64,000 nucleotides of DNA from Solibacillus ferritrahens (GCF_037027585.1 NZ_JAXCLE010000004.1:124001-188000); one strand, 5' to 3'. Counted from the first letter of the stretch, positions 41,070 through 49,338 are shown. The notes: generated from the letters alone by a model not told the origin. Numbers and translations: made by a program.

Positions 41070-41336
41070 GTGCACGAACATATTCGGCAACGCTGCGTTC
41101 GATTGGGTGAACTGTTGGTAGAGACAGGGGAAACCGTGCGTGCACTCGCGAAAATGACGGGATTTTCAAAAAGTACTGTACACAAAGATTTGACAGAGCG
41201 ACTAAAACAAGTGAATGAACCACTTGCGCTACAAGTACAACAGGTATTATCCTACAACAAATCGATTCGCCATTTACGCGGTGGTGAAGCAACACGTAAA
41301 AAGTGGATATCTAAGCAACAAGAAAAAAGCATTTAG
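41070..41336 (+). CDS. spoIIID: Sporulation transcriptional regulator SpoIIID
   Basis: 88 residues, basic DNA-binding protein of the mother cell. Helix-turn-helix ALAKMTGFSKSTVHKDLTER (about res. 26-45) and the conserved KSIRHLRGGEATRKK (about 64-78), including the second basic DNA-contact region. Start is GTG 41070, with GGAGAGGA upstream. In B. subtilis it tunes many sigma-E genes. A terminator overlaps its stop codon. Confidence 0.96.
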   Translation: MHEHIRQRCVRLGELLVETGETVRALAKMTGFSKSTVHKDLTERLKQVNEPLALQVQQVLSYNKSIRHLRGGEATRKKWISKQQEKSI

Positions 41337-41366
41337 GCTGTTTTTATAGCAACTAAATGCTTTTTT
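41323..41366 (+). terminator. Terminator of spoIIID
   Basis: Fourteen-pair stem AAAAAAGCATTTAG / CTAAATGCTTTTTT; the left arm includes the spoIIID stop codon. Confidence 0.88.
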
Positions 41367-41527
41367 AAGTGATTATAAATCCATAATTATTCCATTAAAA
41401 TCCATTATAAAGGAAAAACCTTCCCTTAATATTGATGTAATTAAGTATTGTATATGATAAAATAACTAAGATAGAGATATAAAGATTCGTATACATGTTG
41501 AAATGGTCGGAAGGAGAATTACAAAAC

Positions 41528-42520
41528 ATGTTTTCAAAAGATATTGGGATAGATTTAGGTACTGCAAATGTGCTCATTCACTTAAAAGGTAAAGGGATTG
41601 TGTTAAATGAACCGTCCGTGGTAGCAATTGATAAAAAGACAAATAAAGTACTAGCAGTCGGTGAAGAGGCACGTCAAATGGTAGGACGTACCCCTGGGAA
41701 TATCGTCGCAATTCGTCCATTAAAGGATGGAGTCATTGCTGATTTTGATGTAACAGAAGCAATGCTGAAGCATTTTATTAATAAATTGGAATTAAAAGGT
41801 TTTCTTTCAAAGCCACGTATTTTAATTTGCTGTCCTACTAATATCACATCCGTTGAGCAAAAGGCTATTCGGGAAGCTGCTGAAAAATCAGGCGGCAAAA
41901 AAGTATATTTGGAAGAAGAACCTAAAGTTGCAGCAATTGGAGCTGGCATGGATATTTTCCAACCGAGTGGCAATATGGTCGTTGATATCGGTGGAGGTAC
42001 AACGGATGTTGCGGTGCTATCTATGGGGGATATTGTAACAAGCGAATCTATAAAAGTCGCAGGGGATGTATTCGACAATGATATATTGCAATACATAAAG
42101 AAAGAATACAAGCTGTTAATCGGCGAACGTACAGCAGAAAATATTAAAACAACAATAGGTACAGTTTTCCCAGGTGGGCGTAATGACTCAATGGATATCC
42201 GCGGTCGAGATATGGTTACAGGTTTACCGCGTACAATCGAAATTAATTCAGAAGAGATTGAGCATGCATTGCGTGAATCGATTGGGATGATTGTCCAAGC
42301 GGCAAAAGATGTGCTGGAAAAAACACCACCTGAATTATCGGCAGATATTATCGATCGAGGCGTTATTTTAACAGGCGGCGGTGCGTTATTGCATGGGATT
42401 GACCAGCTGTTAATTGAAGAGCTGAAAGTTCCTGTATTTGTCGCAGAAAACCCAATGGATTGTGTGGCAATTGGGACTGGAATTATGCTAGACAATATTG
42501 ATCGCGCGGTAAATAAATAA
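41528..42520 (+). CDS. mbl: Actin-like cell-shape protein Mbl
   Basis: 330 residues, MreB family. It forms membrane-associated filaments that guide lateral wall synthesis. N-terminal phosphate loop DIGIDLGTANVLI, second phosphate motif VDIGGGTTDVAVLS (about res. 158-171) and adenosine motif LTGGGALLHGID. The start at ATG 41528 agrees with B. subtilis Mbl (MFxxDIGIDLGTANVL) and has AAGGAG 12-17 bases upstream. Position after spoIIID and before flhO identifies Mbl rather than MreB. Confidence 0.96.
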   Translation: MFSKDIGIDLGTANVLIHLKGKGIVLNEPSVVAIDKKTNKVLAVGEEARQMVGRTPGNIVAIRPLKDGVIADFDVTEAMLKHFINKLELKGFLSKPRILICCPTNITSVEQKAIREAAEKSGGKKVYLEEEPKVAAIGAGMDIFQPSGNMVVDIGGGTTDVAVLSMGDIVTSESIKVAGDVFDNDILQYIKKEYKLLIGERTAENIKTTIGTVFPGGRNDSMDIRGRDMVTGLPRTIEINSEEIEHALRESIGMIVQAAKDVLEKTPPELSADIIDRGVILTGGGALLHGIDQLLIEELKVPVFVAENPMDCVAIGTGIMLDNIDRAVNK

Positions 42521-42592
42521 GTTAAATTACTAATAATTCTTTAATTTTTACCGATAAATTATAAATACAAACATTAATTAGAGGTGAAATGG

Positions 42593-43435
42593 GTGTTTAA
42601 AGGTTTTTATACAGTAGCTACAGGAATGGTTGCACAACAACGTAAAACAGAAATTCTAACAAATAATATGGCCAATGCAAATACACCTGGCTTCAAATCA
42701 GACCAAACGACAATCCGATCATTTCCGGATATGTTGATGTCTGCAGTAAATTCGACAACAATCCCTACCGAAAAGGGCTTTGCATTAAAAAAGTTGAATC
42801 CAGTAGGCGCGTTAAATGCCGGTGTATATTTACAAGAAACGATGCCTAATCAAGCACAAGGCCAAATATATTCTACAGGCCTAACGACTGATATAGCATT
42901 AATAAATAGCTCGTTACCAATTGACGAGGCTTCAGGTAATTCTGCTCAAATATTTTTCCGTCTGGAAAATGAAGATGGTGTAGAAAGCTATACACGTAAC
43001 GGGAACTTTACGATGGATGGACAAGGAAATCTAGTAAATGCTCAAGGACTATTTGTATTGGATTCGAATGGCGAGCGTCTGCAATTGACAAACGACAATA
43101 TTCGTATTAGTGCGGATGGTGCGATTTTTGACGAAAATGGTGTACAGGTTGGCACTTTAGGTGTCGCATTTTCTGAAAATCCAGATGTACTTGTTAAGCA
43201 AGAGAATGGTTTATTTAATACGTTGGATGGTGTTGATTTACCTTCAGCTTACGGTCAGGCAAATGTTCAGTTTGCAATGCAGCAACAGTATTTAGAAGGT
43301 TCAAATGTCGATGCATCAAAAGCAATGACAGACCTTTTAACAGCGTATCGCGCATTCGAAGCAAATCAAAAAGTGCTGCAGGCATATGATAAGAGCATGG
43401 AGAAAGCCGTAAACGAAATTGGACGCGTTAACTAA
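42593..43435 (+). CDS. flhO: Flagellar basal-body rod/hook-type protein FlhO
   Basis: 280 residues of the FlgF/FlgG family. N-terminal rod motif ILTNNMANANTPGFKSDQ (about res. 22-39), central SRNGNFTMDGQGNLV-like TRNGNFTMDGQGNLV, and C-terminal GSNVDASKAMTDLLTAYRAFEANQK. These heptad-rich ends assemble the distal rod. Start GTG 42593 has GAGGTG 7-12 bases upstream. Pairs with flhP as in B. subtilis, where the genes follow mbl. Confidence 0.94.
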   Translation: MFKGFYTVATGMVAQQRKTEILTNNMANANTPGFKSDQTTIRSFPDMLMSAVNSTTIPTEKGFALKKLNPVGALNAGVYLQETMPNQAQGQIYSTGLTTDIALINSSLPIDEASGNSAQIFFRLENEDGVESYTRNGNFTMDGQGNLVNAQGLFVLDSNGERLQLTNDNIRISADGAIFDENGVQVGTLGVAFSENPDVLVKQENGLFNTLDGVDLPSAYGQANVQFAMQQQYLEGSNVDASKAMTDLLTAYRAFEANQKVLQAYDKSMEKAVNEIGRVN

Positions 43436-43500
43436 ATAAGGAAATGGTAAATGATTTTCATTAACCGTTGAATTTTCGTATAATAGGGAGGTACTAGATA

Positions 43501-44340
43501 ATGTTACGTACAATGATGACTGCGACAAATACATTGTCACAAGTTCAACAGCAACTAGATACAATCAGTTCAAATATTGCAAATAGTAATACGCATGGTT
43601 ATAAAGCACAGCAAGCGAATTTTTCTGAAATGCTTTATCAACAGTTTAATAACGATGAATATGACCGTACTGTAAGGGATACACCTGTAGGCATTCGTTA
43701 TGGTGTCGGGGCACAAATTGGTCAAATCCAATCAAACCAGGCACAAGGTTCAATTCAATTGACAGAACGTGATTTGGATTTTGCTTTAACAACGAAAAAC
43801 CAATACTTTAATGTATTGATGCAAAATGATGCAGGTGACGTACGTACTGCCTATACACGTAACGGTAGCTTTTATGTAACTCCTACAGAAGCTGGAATTG
43901 TCACACTAGTGAACAGTGACGGATACCAAGTAGCAGATGCAAACGGTCAGCCGATTACATTCCCAGATGATGTGACACAGTTTACGATGGATTCGGATGG
44001 CACTTTAGTGGCAAACTATGATAATGGTGCAACCTTAACTTTCCAATTAGGTATTTCATCATTGCAAAAACCACAAGTAATGGAAAAATTACAGGGTGGG
44101 ACATATATTGGTTTACCAGAAAACCTGGACGAGCTTGGATTTACACAGGCACAAGTGCTAACGGATTTACAAGGAGCAAATCGTCAAGTAGGTATACAAA
44201 AAGGTGCGCTTGAAATGTCGAACGTAGATTTATCGCAAGAGATGACAAATCTGATACAGGCACAGCGCTCATATCAATTTAATACACGTGCGGTAACCAT
44301 TGCAGACCAAATGCTTGGATTAATTAACGGCATTCGCTAA
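43501..44340 (+). CDS. flhP: Flagellar basal-body rod/hook-type protein FlhP
   Basis: 279 residues, paralogue of FlhO. N-terminal LDTISSNIANSNTHGYKAQ, central TRNGSFYVTP, C-terminal EMSNVDLSQEMTNLIQAQRSYQFNTRAV. In B. subtilis FlhO and FlhP form the distal rod needed to breach the wall before hook assembly. AGGGAGGT precedes the ATG. Confidence 0.94.
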   Translation: MLRTMMTATNTLSQVQQQLDTISSNIANSNTHGYKAQQANFSEMLYQQFNNDEYDRTVRDTPVGIRYGVGAQIGQIQSNQAQGSIQLTERDLDFALTTKNQYFNVLMQNDAGDVRTAYTRNGSFYVTPTEAGIVTLVNSDGYQVADANGQPITFPDDVTQFTMDSDGTLVANYDNGATLTFQLGISSLQKPQVMEKLQGGTYIGLPENLDELGFTQAQVLTDLQGANRQVGIQKGALEMSNVDLSQEMTNLIQAQRSYQFNTRAVTIADQMLGLINGIR

Positions 44341-44365
44341 GCAGTATTTCTAAGGGAGAAAAATT

Positions 44366-44656
44366 ATGACAAAAGAGCTAGATAGACGAGTTGTACAACA
44401 AGAGCCTCCAGCAAAAAAGACGAGACGTAGGTTAAGAGAAGTTTCTGAGCCAAACACGGATCAGCCTGCTCGCTGGGTCCGACTTCGTCTAATTCCCATT
44501 TGGCTTCGAATAATAGTTGTCTTCCTTCTCTTTGGTATCGCAACAATTGTAGGGCTAATTGTTGGCTATAGTATCATAGGAGATGGCGCTACATCGGATG
44601 TTTTAAAAGGGGATACATGGCAGCATCTTCTCAATATTATCAATGGGAAAGAGTAG
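44366..44656 (+). CDS. EpuA-family small membrane protein (annotated elsewhere as RNA polymerase subunit beta-like)
   Basis: 96 residues. A basic, charged N-terminal half (KKTRRRLREV), the conserved WVRLRLIPIWLRIIVVFLL segment running into one membrane helix (about res. 45-72), and a short C-terminal tail with LKGDTWQHLLNIINGKE. This fits the PF11772/EpuA family, often mislabelled DNA-directed RNA polymerase subunit beta. Role unknown. AGGGAG precedes the ATG; it starts 26 bases after flhP. Confidence 0.8.
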   Translation: MTKELDRRVVQQEPPAKKTRRRLREVSEPNTDQPARWVRLRLIPIWLRIIVVFLLFGIATIVGLIVGYSIIGDGATSDVLKGDTWQHLLNIINGKE

Positions 44657-44828
44657 GGGATTGTCGGGAAGGTCATTACCGAACGATCCCTTTACAACGA
44701 AAAAGTAAATGCGGAAAAGCTGCAAAAAATCATGCGCTTTTCTTCCATGCTTTCGTTGATTTATTGATCCATACATAATTGGTAACATTTTTATACATAA
44801 TATTATAGAGTAAATGAGGGGGATTATT

Positions 44829-45266
44829 TTGTTAAACTCAGAACAAATTCAAAATATATTACCACACCGTTATCCGTTTTTACTAGTAGATCGTATTCTT
44901 GAAATAGAAGAAGGAAAGCGTGCACTAGGTTTAAAAAATGTTTCGATAAATGAAGAATTTTTCAACGGTCATTTCCCTGGCTACCCGGTTATGCCGGGGG
45001 TATTAATTGTCGAGGCATTAGCACAAGTAGGCGGCGTTGCTCTATTAAATGCACCACAATTTAAAGGAAGACTTGTTTTCTTAACAGGTATAGATAATTG
45101 TCGTTTTAAACGACAAGTTGTACCGGGCGATCAATTAAAGCTAGAAGTGGAATTTATAAAATTGCGTGGGCAAATGGGTAAAGGTCGCGGTATTGCTACT
45201 GTAGACGGCGAACTTGTATGCGAATGTGAGATTTTGTTTGCGATCGGACCAGAACAGCCAAAGTAA
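44829..45266 (+). CDS. fabZ: 3-hydroxyacyl-ACP dehydratase FabZ
   Basis: 145 residues, hot-dog fold dehydratase of fatty-acid synthesis. Catalytic His48 in NGHFPGYPVMPG and Glu62 in IVEALAQ are present. The start is TTG 44829: GAGGGGG at 44817-44823 is at correct distance, while the in-frame ATG 44814 lies before it. This agrees with FabZ proteins starting MLNxxQIQxILPHRYPFLLVDR. Followed by a terminator. Confidence 0.96.
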   Translation: MLNSEQIQNILPHRYPFLLVDRILEIEEGKRALGLKNVSINEEFFNGHFPGYPVMPGVLIVEALAQVGGVALLNAPQFKGRLVFLTGIDNCRFKRQVVPGDQLKLEVEFIKLRGQMGKGRGIATVDGELVCECEILFAIGPEQPK

Positions 45267-45304
45267 GCCATTTGCATTTATAACTTAAAGATTATAAAAT
45301 ATAA

Positions 45305-45335
45305 AGGTTGAACAAATTATTCAACCTCTTTTTTA
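45305..45335 (+). terminator. Terminator of fabZ
   Basis: Eight-pair stem AGGTTGAA / TTCAACCT with a seven-base loop, followed by CTTTTTT. Confidence 0.85.
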
Positions 45336-45458
45336 CAAAATTTTAACAAATTACGCAATTAGAGAGATTATTGCAAGTTACCCCTTTTTTATGGAAGTTT
45401 CAAACACTCATATACAATGAGCGAAGTTCGGCTTTAAACGTAGGAGGTTTTAAAATAG

Positions 45459-45842
45459 ATGTATAAACAACTGTCTTCAGGCGTAAAAATTAGCATTACA
45501 CGATCAATATCGACGTCGTTTGAAGCTTATTTAGCAAGCATTGGTTGGGATGAGGAAAAGTTTTCAATGGAAGACTACATGGCCAGCTGGCAAAATTATT
45601 TTAAGGAAAATGCGGCATGGATTGATAAGATCCCAGCAGACATTTTACTGAGCACAGAATTCCATGAAGAAATTGCAAAGAAAATGGACGAGGTCATTTC
45701 AAAAATTTTAAATGAAGAGCCAACAGAAAAGCAAAAAAAAGAAATTGCTAAATTACAGAAAAAATTAGGAACAAATTTCAAATTTGACTGTAAAGCAGAA
45801 GCCGCTTATGTTGAACAGCTTTTAAAAGATAAATTAAAATAA
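45459..45842 (+). CDS. Conserved-looking hypothetical protein, 127 aa
   Basis: Not recognised. Soluble, helix-rich, charged protein without a membrane segment or signal peptide; the second half is Lys/Glu-rich (about res. 80-127), probably coiled. Aromatic cluster in ASIGWDEEKFSMEDYMASWQNYF (about 27-49). It has a strong ribosome site (AGGAGG) and normal codon use, so it is very likely translated. It lies alone between the fabZ terminator and a lipoprotein gene. Confidence 0.7.
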   Translation: MYKQLSSGVKISITRSISTSFEAYLASIGWDEEKFSMEDYMASWQNYFKENAAWIDKIPADILLSTEFHEEIAKKMDEVISKILNEEPTEKQKKEIAKLQKKLGTNFKFDCKAEAAYVEQLLKDKLK

Positions 45843-45953
45843 CCAAAATTTTTTGTAGGATAGATCCTTCTTTTCCCGGGCAATCTATGTACGATCACAT
45901 GAGGACATGATGTGATTGATCAATGATTGCATACGGAGAGGAGGGATTTTTTT

Positions 45954-46316
45954 ATGCGAAAATCATTATTATTAGCAATTTCACTTGGGTCGGCGTTATT
46001 TTTAGCGGCGTGTAACAACGATGATAACGCTCAAAATGGCAATACTCCAGCGGGCGATGTCAAAAATGGTGTTAATGATGTAATGGATGATACACGTGAC
46101 GTCATTGATGATACGGTTGACACGGTCGATCCGAATGCCAAAAACGGGCAAACAAATGAAAGTACAATGGACAACAATGCCAATGTACCGAATGGCTCAA
46201 GCGGTCCAAATGGTGATAACGGTGTAACTGCACCAGGTGCACCATCCGTAAACCAGGAAGATATCATTGAGGATCGAAAAGACCGAGATGATAAAGACAA
46301 GATAGACAATCAATAA
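45954..46316 (+). CDS. Small acidic lipoprotein
   Basis: 120 residues. Signal peptide with lipobox LAAC (Cys20), then a low-complexity mature part rich in Asn, Asp and Gly (DDTRDVIDDTVDTVDP, NGSSGPNGDNG) ending in a charged DRKDRDDKDKID tail. Expected to be anchored on the outer leaflet. No catalytic domain is seen. GGAGAGGAGGG is a very strong ribosome site. Upstream at about 45895-45917 an ATCACAT/ATGTGAT inverted repeat could be an operator. Function unknown. Confidence 0.8.
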   Translation: MRKSLLLAISLGSALFLAACNNDDNAQNGNTPAGDVKNGVNDVMDDTRDVIDDTVDTVDPNAKNGQTNESTMDNNANVPNGSSGPNGDNGVTAPGAPSVNQEDIIEDRKDRDDKDKIDNQ

Positions 46317-46324
46317 TTAAAAAG

Positions 46325-46358
46325 AACCAGCGTTCAATTTGGACGCTGGTTTTTTTTA
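46325..46358 (+). terminator. Terminator of the lipoprotein gene
   Basis: Stem of about ten pairs, ACCAGCGTTC / GGACGCTGGT, around a five-base loop, followed by TTTTTTT. Confidence 0.85.
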
Positions 46359-46382
46359 GGGACGAGTGAGAATTTGGGGTTT

Positions 46383-47100
46383 ATTCGCCACATTGGATCG
46401 ATAATTGACAAGTGTTCAGTATTATCAGCTTGGTATTGAAAAGGGTCGCTATACAATAACTTTGAATTGAAATTTGCCACTTTTATCAATTTAAACGCCA
46501 CTCTTGGGTCGATATTCGACAAATCCTCTGAAATATTCGTCACTTAGGATTAGATAATCGCCACTTCAGCCTCGATAATCGTCAAATAGAAAAATAATCG
46601 CCACTTAGGATCATATATTCGTCACTTAATGAATTTTATTATCCGCTTGATATTGAAAAGTGTCGCTATACAATAACCTTAAGCTGAAATTCGCCACTTT
46701 TATCAATTTAATCGCCACTCTTGGGTCGATATTCGACAAATCCTCTGTGATATTCGTCACTTAAGATTAGATAATCGCCACTTCAGCCTCGTTAATCGTC
46801 AAATAGAAAAATATTCGCCACTTAGGATCATATATTCGTCACTTAATGAATTTTATTATCCACTTAATATTGAAAAGGGTCGCTATACAATAACCTTAAC
46901 TAGAAATTCGCCACTTTTATCAATTTAATCGCCACTCTTGGGTCGATATTCGACAAATCCTCTGAAATATTCGTCACTTAGGATTAGATAATCGCCACTT
47001 CAGCCTCGATAATCGTCAAATAGAAAAATAATCGCCACTTCAACCATGATATTCGTCAAATCCTCTGTCATATTCGTCACTTAAGATAAAATATCCGCCA
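46383..47100 (+). repeat. Phased short-motif array 2 (ATATTCGYCAC type, 21-bp period)
   Basis: About 34 motif positions of the form AT(A/T)(A/T)TCG(C/T)CA(C/A)(T/A)T fill the 794-base convergent gap between the lipoprotein gene and the NERD gene. In one well-read stretch the motifs start at 46512, 46533, 46554, 46575, 46594 and 46615, spacing 21, 21, 21, 19 and 21. Short frames through the array have no ribosome site and do not look like protein. No gene or terminator for the NERD gene is visible within it. Confidence 0.85.
46421..47040 (+). repeat. 217-bp tandem repeat inside array 2
   Basis: The marker GTCGCTATACAATAAC starts at 46445, 46662 and 46879, exactly 217 bases apart each time. 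Copies 1 and 2 are full and copy 3 diverges after about 47040, giving roughly 2.85 copies with only scattered substitutions. Each unit holds about ten 21-bp motifs, so a higher-order duplication has acted on an older short-motif array. Confidence 0.85.
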
Positions 47101-47110
47101 CCTACAGAAG

Positions 47111-48079
47111 TTACTGAATGTGTACCTTTCGCACTCTTTTTTCTTCCCATTGTAAAATGTCTTCGGGAATAATATAATAAGTTCCTTTTTTCGTACCATG
47201 GCGCTCGAGGCCGAGTCGTACTAAAAGTTTTGAAGCAGCTTGGATACTTTGAATTCCGAAAAACTCACGGAACTGCTGATTAGTAATTTTTTCGCTAATT
47301 AAAATACGGTAATGATGGAGTGTTTCGAAGAGGGCAGAACGACTTTTTAACTTGCAAAAATTGCAAATAAATAAACCATAATGATAATGCATCGTATTTT
47401 CAAAGTTACACTGTTTACAGAGGACGCCTTTACGAAGTCGATTCGAGCTGATGAAACGGCGTGGAGGAAGGGGCTTATAAAGTTGATTAAGTTTTGCAAT
47501 AATAACATTAATGTTAGCGTTTGATTTTGATGTATTGCGATATAGATTTTCAATAAAGCTCGGGACACCGCTAATATGGAAAATAGGGAAACTGTCCAGT
47601 GATTCATCCAACATCGCTTGGAAATTTGCAATGACAACAGCAAAATAAACTGGAATATTAATTTGCCATTTTCTCAAACATTGTTCCAAAAATAGCTGGT
47701 GACGGTATACTTGATCAAGCGGATTACGGAAGTTTTCGCGCTTGTCGTTATGGATGCGGAAAAATTCATGTTGTCCAGGTTTGTAGAATAATGTGCCGGA
47801 TAGTTGCTTTACTTCAAAAATCAAAATAAAGAATGGAGTAATTAAAATTGCATCCATTTGGTGTGAAAAGCCATTTTCATTCATACATTCGAAATTATAA
47901 ATTATGTGATAATCCGTTTTAAAGAAATAATCAGAAAGAGTTTGCTTTAGCTTCACTTCACCTGATAATCCCGCCTCCAACCGATAAAACTCCTGCTGAA
48001 TTGAACTTACCTCATAGTCATCTGGTAAAATTCGTTTCATTAAGGTTTCTGTATAAAGATAATGTTTTGATTTTTGCAC
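47111..48079 (-). CDS. NERD-domain protein with zinc ribbon
   Basis: 322 residues. The NERD (nuclease-related) domain covers about res. 33-150: AGLSGEVKLKQTL, then QMDAILITPFFILIFEVKQLSG, in which the Asp and the E-V-K carry the PD-(D/E)xK-like nuclease residues. A CxxC pair (CKQC) and a second (CNFCK) about 25 residues later (about 222-245) form a zinc ribbon. The C-terminal 70 residues resemble a winged helix (FFGIQSIQAASKLLVRLGLERHG). GGAGGTG lies upstream of the ATG on the minus strand. Biological role unknown; DNA processing is plausible from the domain. Confidence 0.85.
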   Translation of the reverse strand: MQKSKHYLYTETLMKRILPDDYEVSSIQQEFYRLEAGLSGEVKLKQTLSDYFFKTDYHIIYNFECMNENGFSHQMDAILITPFFILIFEVKQLSGTLFYKPGQHEFFRIHNDKRENFRNPLDQVYRHQLFLEQCLRKWQINIPVYFAVVIANFQAMLDESLDSFPIFHISGVPSFIENLYRNTSKSNANINVIIAKLNQLYKPLPPRRFISSNRLRKGVLCKQCNFENTMHYHYGLFICNFCKLKSRSALFETLHHYRILISEKITNQQFREFFGIQSIQAASKLLVRLGLERHGTKKGTYYIIPEDILQWEEKRVRKVHIQ

Positions 48080-48215
48080 TGACTACACCTCCACCATAAA
48101 TATACGATGTGTGAAATTTATTTACAAATTACACCAAAAGTGCAATTTTAAACATATTTCTAAAGTAAATTGCTGTTTACACTTATCTGTACATACCAAA
48201 TATTCATTTCCACAA
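48080..48215 (-). other. Short spacer between ywpF and the NERD gene
   Basis: About 160 bases between two same-direction minus-strand genes. It carries the NERD gene ribosome site near 48092-48098 and the ywpF terminator at its right end. Nothing else is visible. Confidence 0.4.
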
Positions 48216-48245
48216 AAAAAGTACGGCATCAAGTACCGTACTTTC
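48216..48245 (-). terminator. Terminator of ywpF
   Basis: On the minus strand AAAGTACGG (48244-48236) pairs with CCGTACTTT (48226-48218), followed by TTTT. The stem overlaps the ywpF stop codon. Confidence 0.8.
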
Positions 48246-48672
48246 ACTTTTTATCTTTTAACGAAGGACGATTACGCATCCCTTGTTCAAATGCCTCAAG
48301 AAGTTCATCATTACGTAAACCATCCTCAAGCAGCTTTCCTAATAATAGCTCCGCGTACTTTTTACGTTGTGCCTTTAATCGTCCTTTTATAAGCACTGAA
48401 ATTTTATCGTCCAATTTTGTAATGGAATGAACGACAACTGCAAACGGTGCTGGTTCATTGTCAGGAAGAGAGATAATGGCACGTGCATCGATAGCTTCGC
48501 CGGACGTGATAAAGCTTTGGAAAAAATCATAGTATGTATCTTCTGTAAAAAGCTCTAAAATCCACATTTGATGGCTGTTTTCCTGGTTAATAATAATGCC
48601 ATCAATTAAAGGGATTTTTTTGATTTCATTCGAAAGTAATAAATCAAAAGCAAGCATTTTAAAGGTCTTCAA
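48244..48672 (-). CDS. ywpF: YwpF family protein
   Basis: 142 residues. N-terminal FKMLAFDLL and the following beta-rich region (IPLIDGIIINQE, MWILELFTE) match the YwpF-like family, whose gene lies next to ssbB in B. subtilis. The C-terminal 50 residues are helical and charged. Start is TTG 48672 with GAGGGGG about 11 bases upstream. Function unknown. Divergent from ssbB. Confidence 0.82.
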   Translation of the reverse strand: MKTFKMLAFDLLLSNEIKKIPLIDGIIINQENSHQMWILELFTEDTYYDFFQSFITSGEAIDARAIISLPDNEPAPFAVVVHSITKLDDKISVLIKGRLKAQRKKYAELLLGKLLEDGLRNDELLEAFEQGMRNRPSLKDKK

Positions 48673-48816
48673 TTAATAAATCCCCCTCAATTGTCTTTTG
48701 TAAAAGTATAACATATAAAAAATGCGAAACTGTAAGAATCAGCATACTTAAATTAATGCTTTCAAGCTATTGTTTATTAGTATTTACCTAAAAATCATTC
48801 TAAAAACAAGTATGTT

Positions 48817-48859
48817 AAATTAAATTTTTCGAAGTCCATTTCACTTGAAATCGTCATTT
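48817..48859 (+). promoter_or_regulatory. Candidate ComK site upstream of ssbB
   Basis: Two AT-boxes of the form AAAA-N5-TTTT: AAAT-TAAAT-TTTT (48817-48829) and GAAA-TCGTC-ATTT (48847-48859), 17 bases apart, close to one of the known ComK spacings (18). The site lies just upstream of the ssbB promoter. ssbB is ComK-dependent in B. subtilis. Confidence 0.5.
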
Positions 48860-48866
48860 TGCCGTT

Positions 48867-48895
48867 TTGCCAAAAAAGAATCATGTGGCTATGAT
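48867..48895 (+). promoter_or_regulatory. Sigma-A promoter of ssbB
   Basis: TTGCCA (48867-48872), 17-bp spacer, TATGAT (48890-48895); start near 48902. Confidence 0.7.
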
Positions 48896-48927
48896 AAAGC
48901 TAGTTCCGAAAGAAGGGAGGTTAATGA

Positions 48928-49338
48928 ATGAATCATGTTGGACTTGTAGGAAGAACAACGAAAGATGCTGCACTAAGACAATTATCGGAGGGGCGTATGC
49001 AAACAAGTTTCACAGTCGCCGTCAATCGCCCATACAAAAATAGTGAAGGGAAGGTTGATGCGGATTTCGTACAATGTATTGCATGGGGGAAAACAGCCGA
49101 AGTGATTACGAAGTATTGTGGAAAGGGTTCGCTCATCGGTATAAAAGGACGTCTGCAATCAAGAACTTATTTAAATCGTGATAATCAAAAGGTGTATACG
49201 ATGGAAGTGAATGCTGAGGAAGTCCAATTTTATGCACTCAAAACCCCAGGTGAAGTGGAAATACTTGCATCACCGCCCTCTATTTCAGCAGATTTCGTGC
49301 TACCCGAACATGATAGCAAACTCGTAAAACCACTTTAA
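48928..49338 (+). CDS. ssbB: Competence-type single-stranded DNA-binding protein SsbB
   Basis: 136 residues, OB-fold SSB. NHVGLVGRTTKDAALR and FTVAVNRPYKN are typical of the N-terminal half. The acidic C-terminal tip (DDDIPF type) of housekeeping SsbA is missing; the protein ends DSKLVKPL. That and its location beside ywpF identify SsbB, which coats incoming DNA during transformation. GAAGGGAGG precedes the ATG. A probable ComK site lies upstream. Confidence 0.93.
   Translation: MNHVGLVGRTTKDAALRQLSEGRMQTSFTVAVNRPYKNSEGKVDADFVQCIAWGKTAEVITKYCGKGSLIGIKGRLQSRTYLNRDNQKVYTMEVNAEEVQFYALKTPGEVEILASPPSISADFVLPEHDSKLVKPL

Noticed and set aside
41674..42495. 273-codon frame antisense to mbl
   Set aside because: Shadow of the strongly codon-biased mbl gene; no ribosome site and Ser/Ile-rich artefactual composition.
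46334..46543. 69-codon minus-strand frame in array 2
   Set aside because: No ribosome site, composition dictated by the repeats, and it overlaps the terminator side of the lipoprotein gene.
46381..47100. CRISPR array in the repeat region
   Set aside because: Repeated motif is only about 12 bases, degenerate, and spacing of 19-22 leaves no room for spacers; longer units repeat as a whole; no cas genes nearby.
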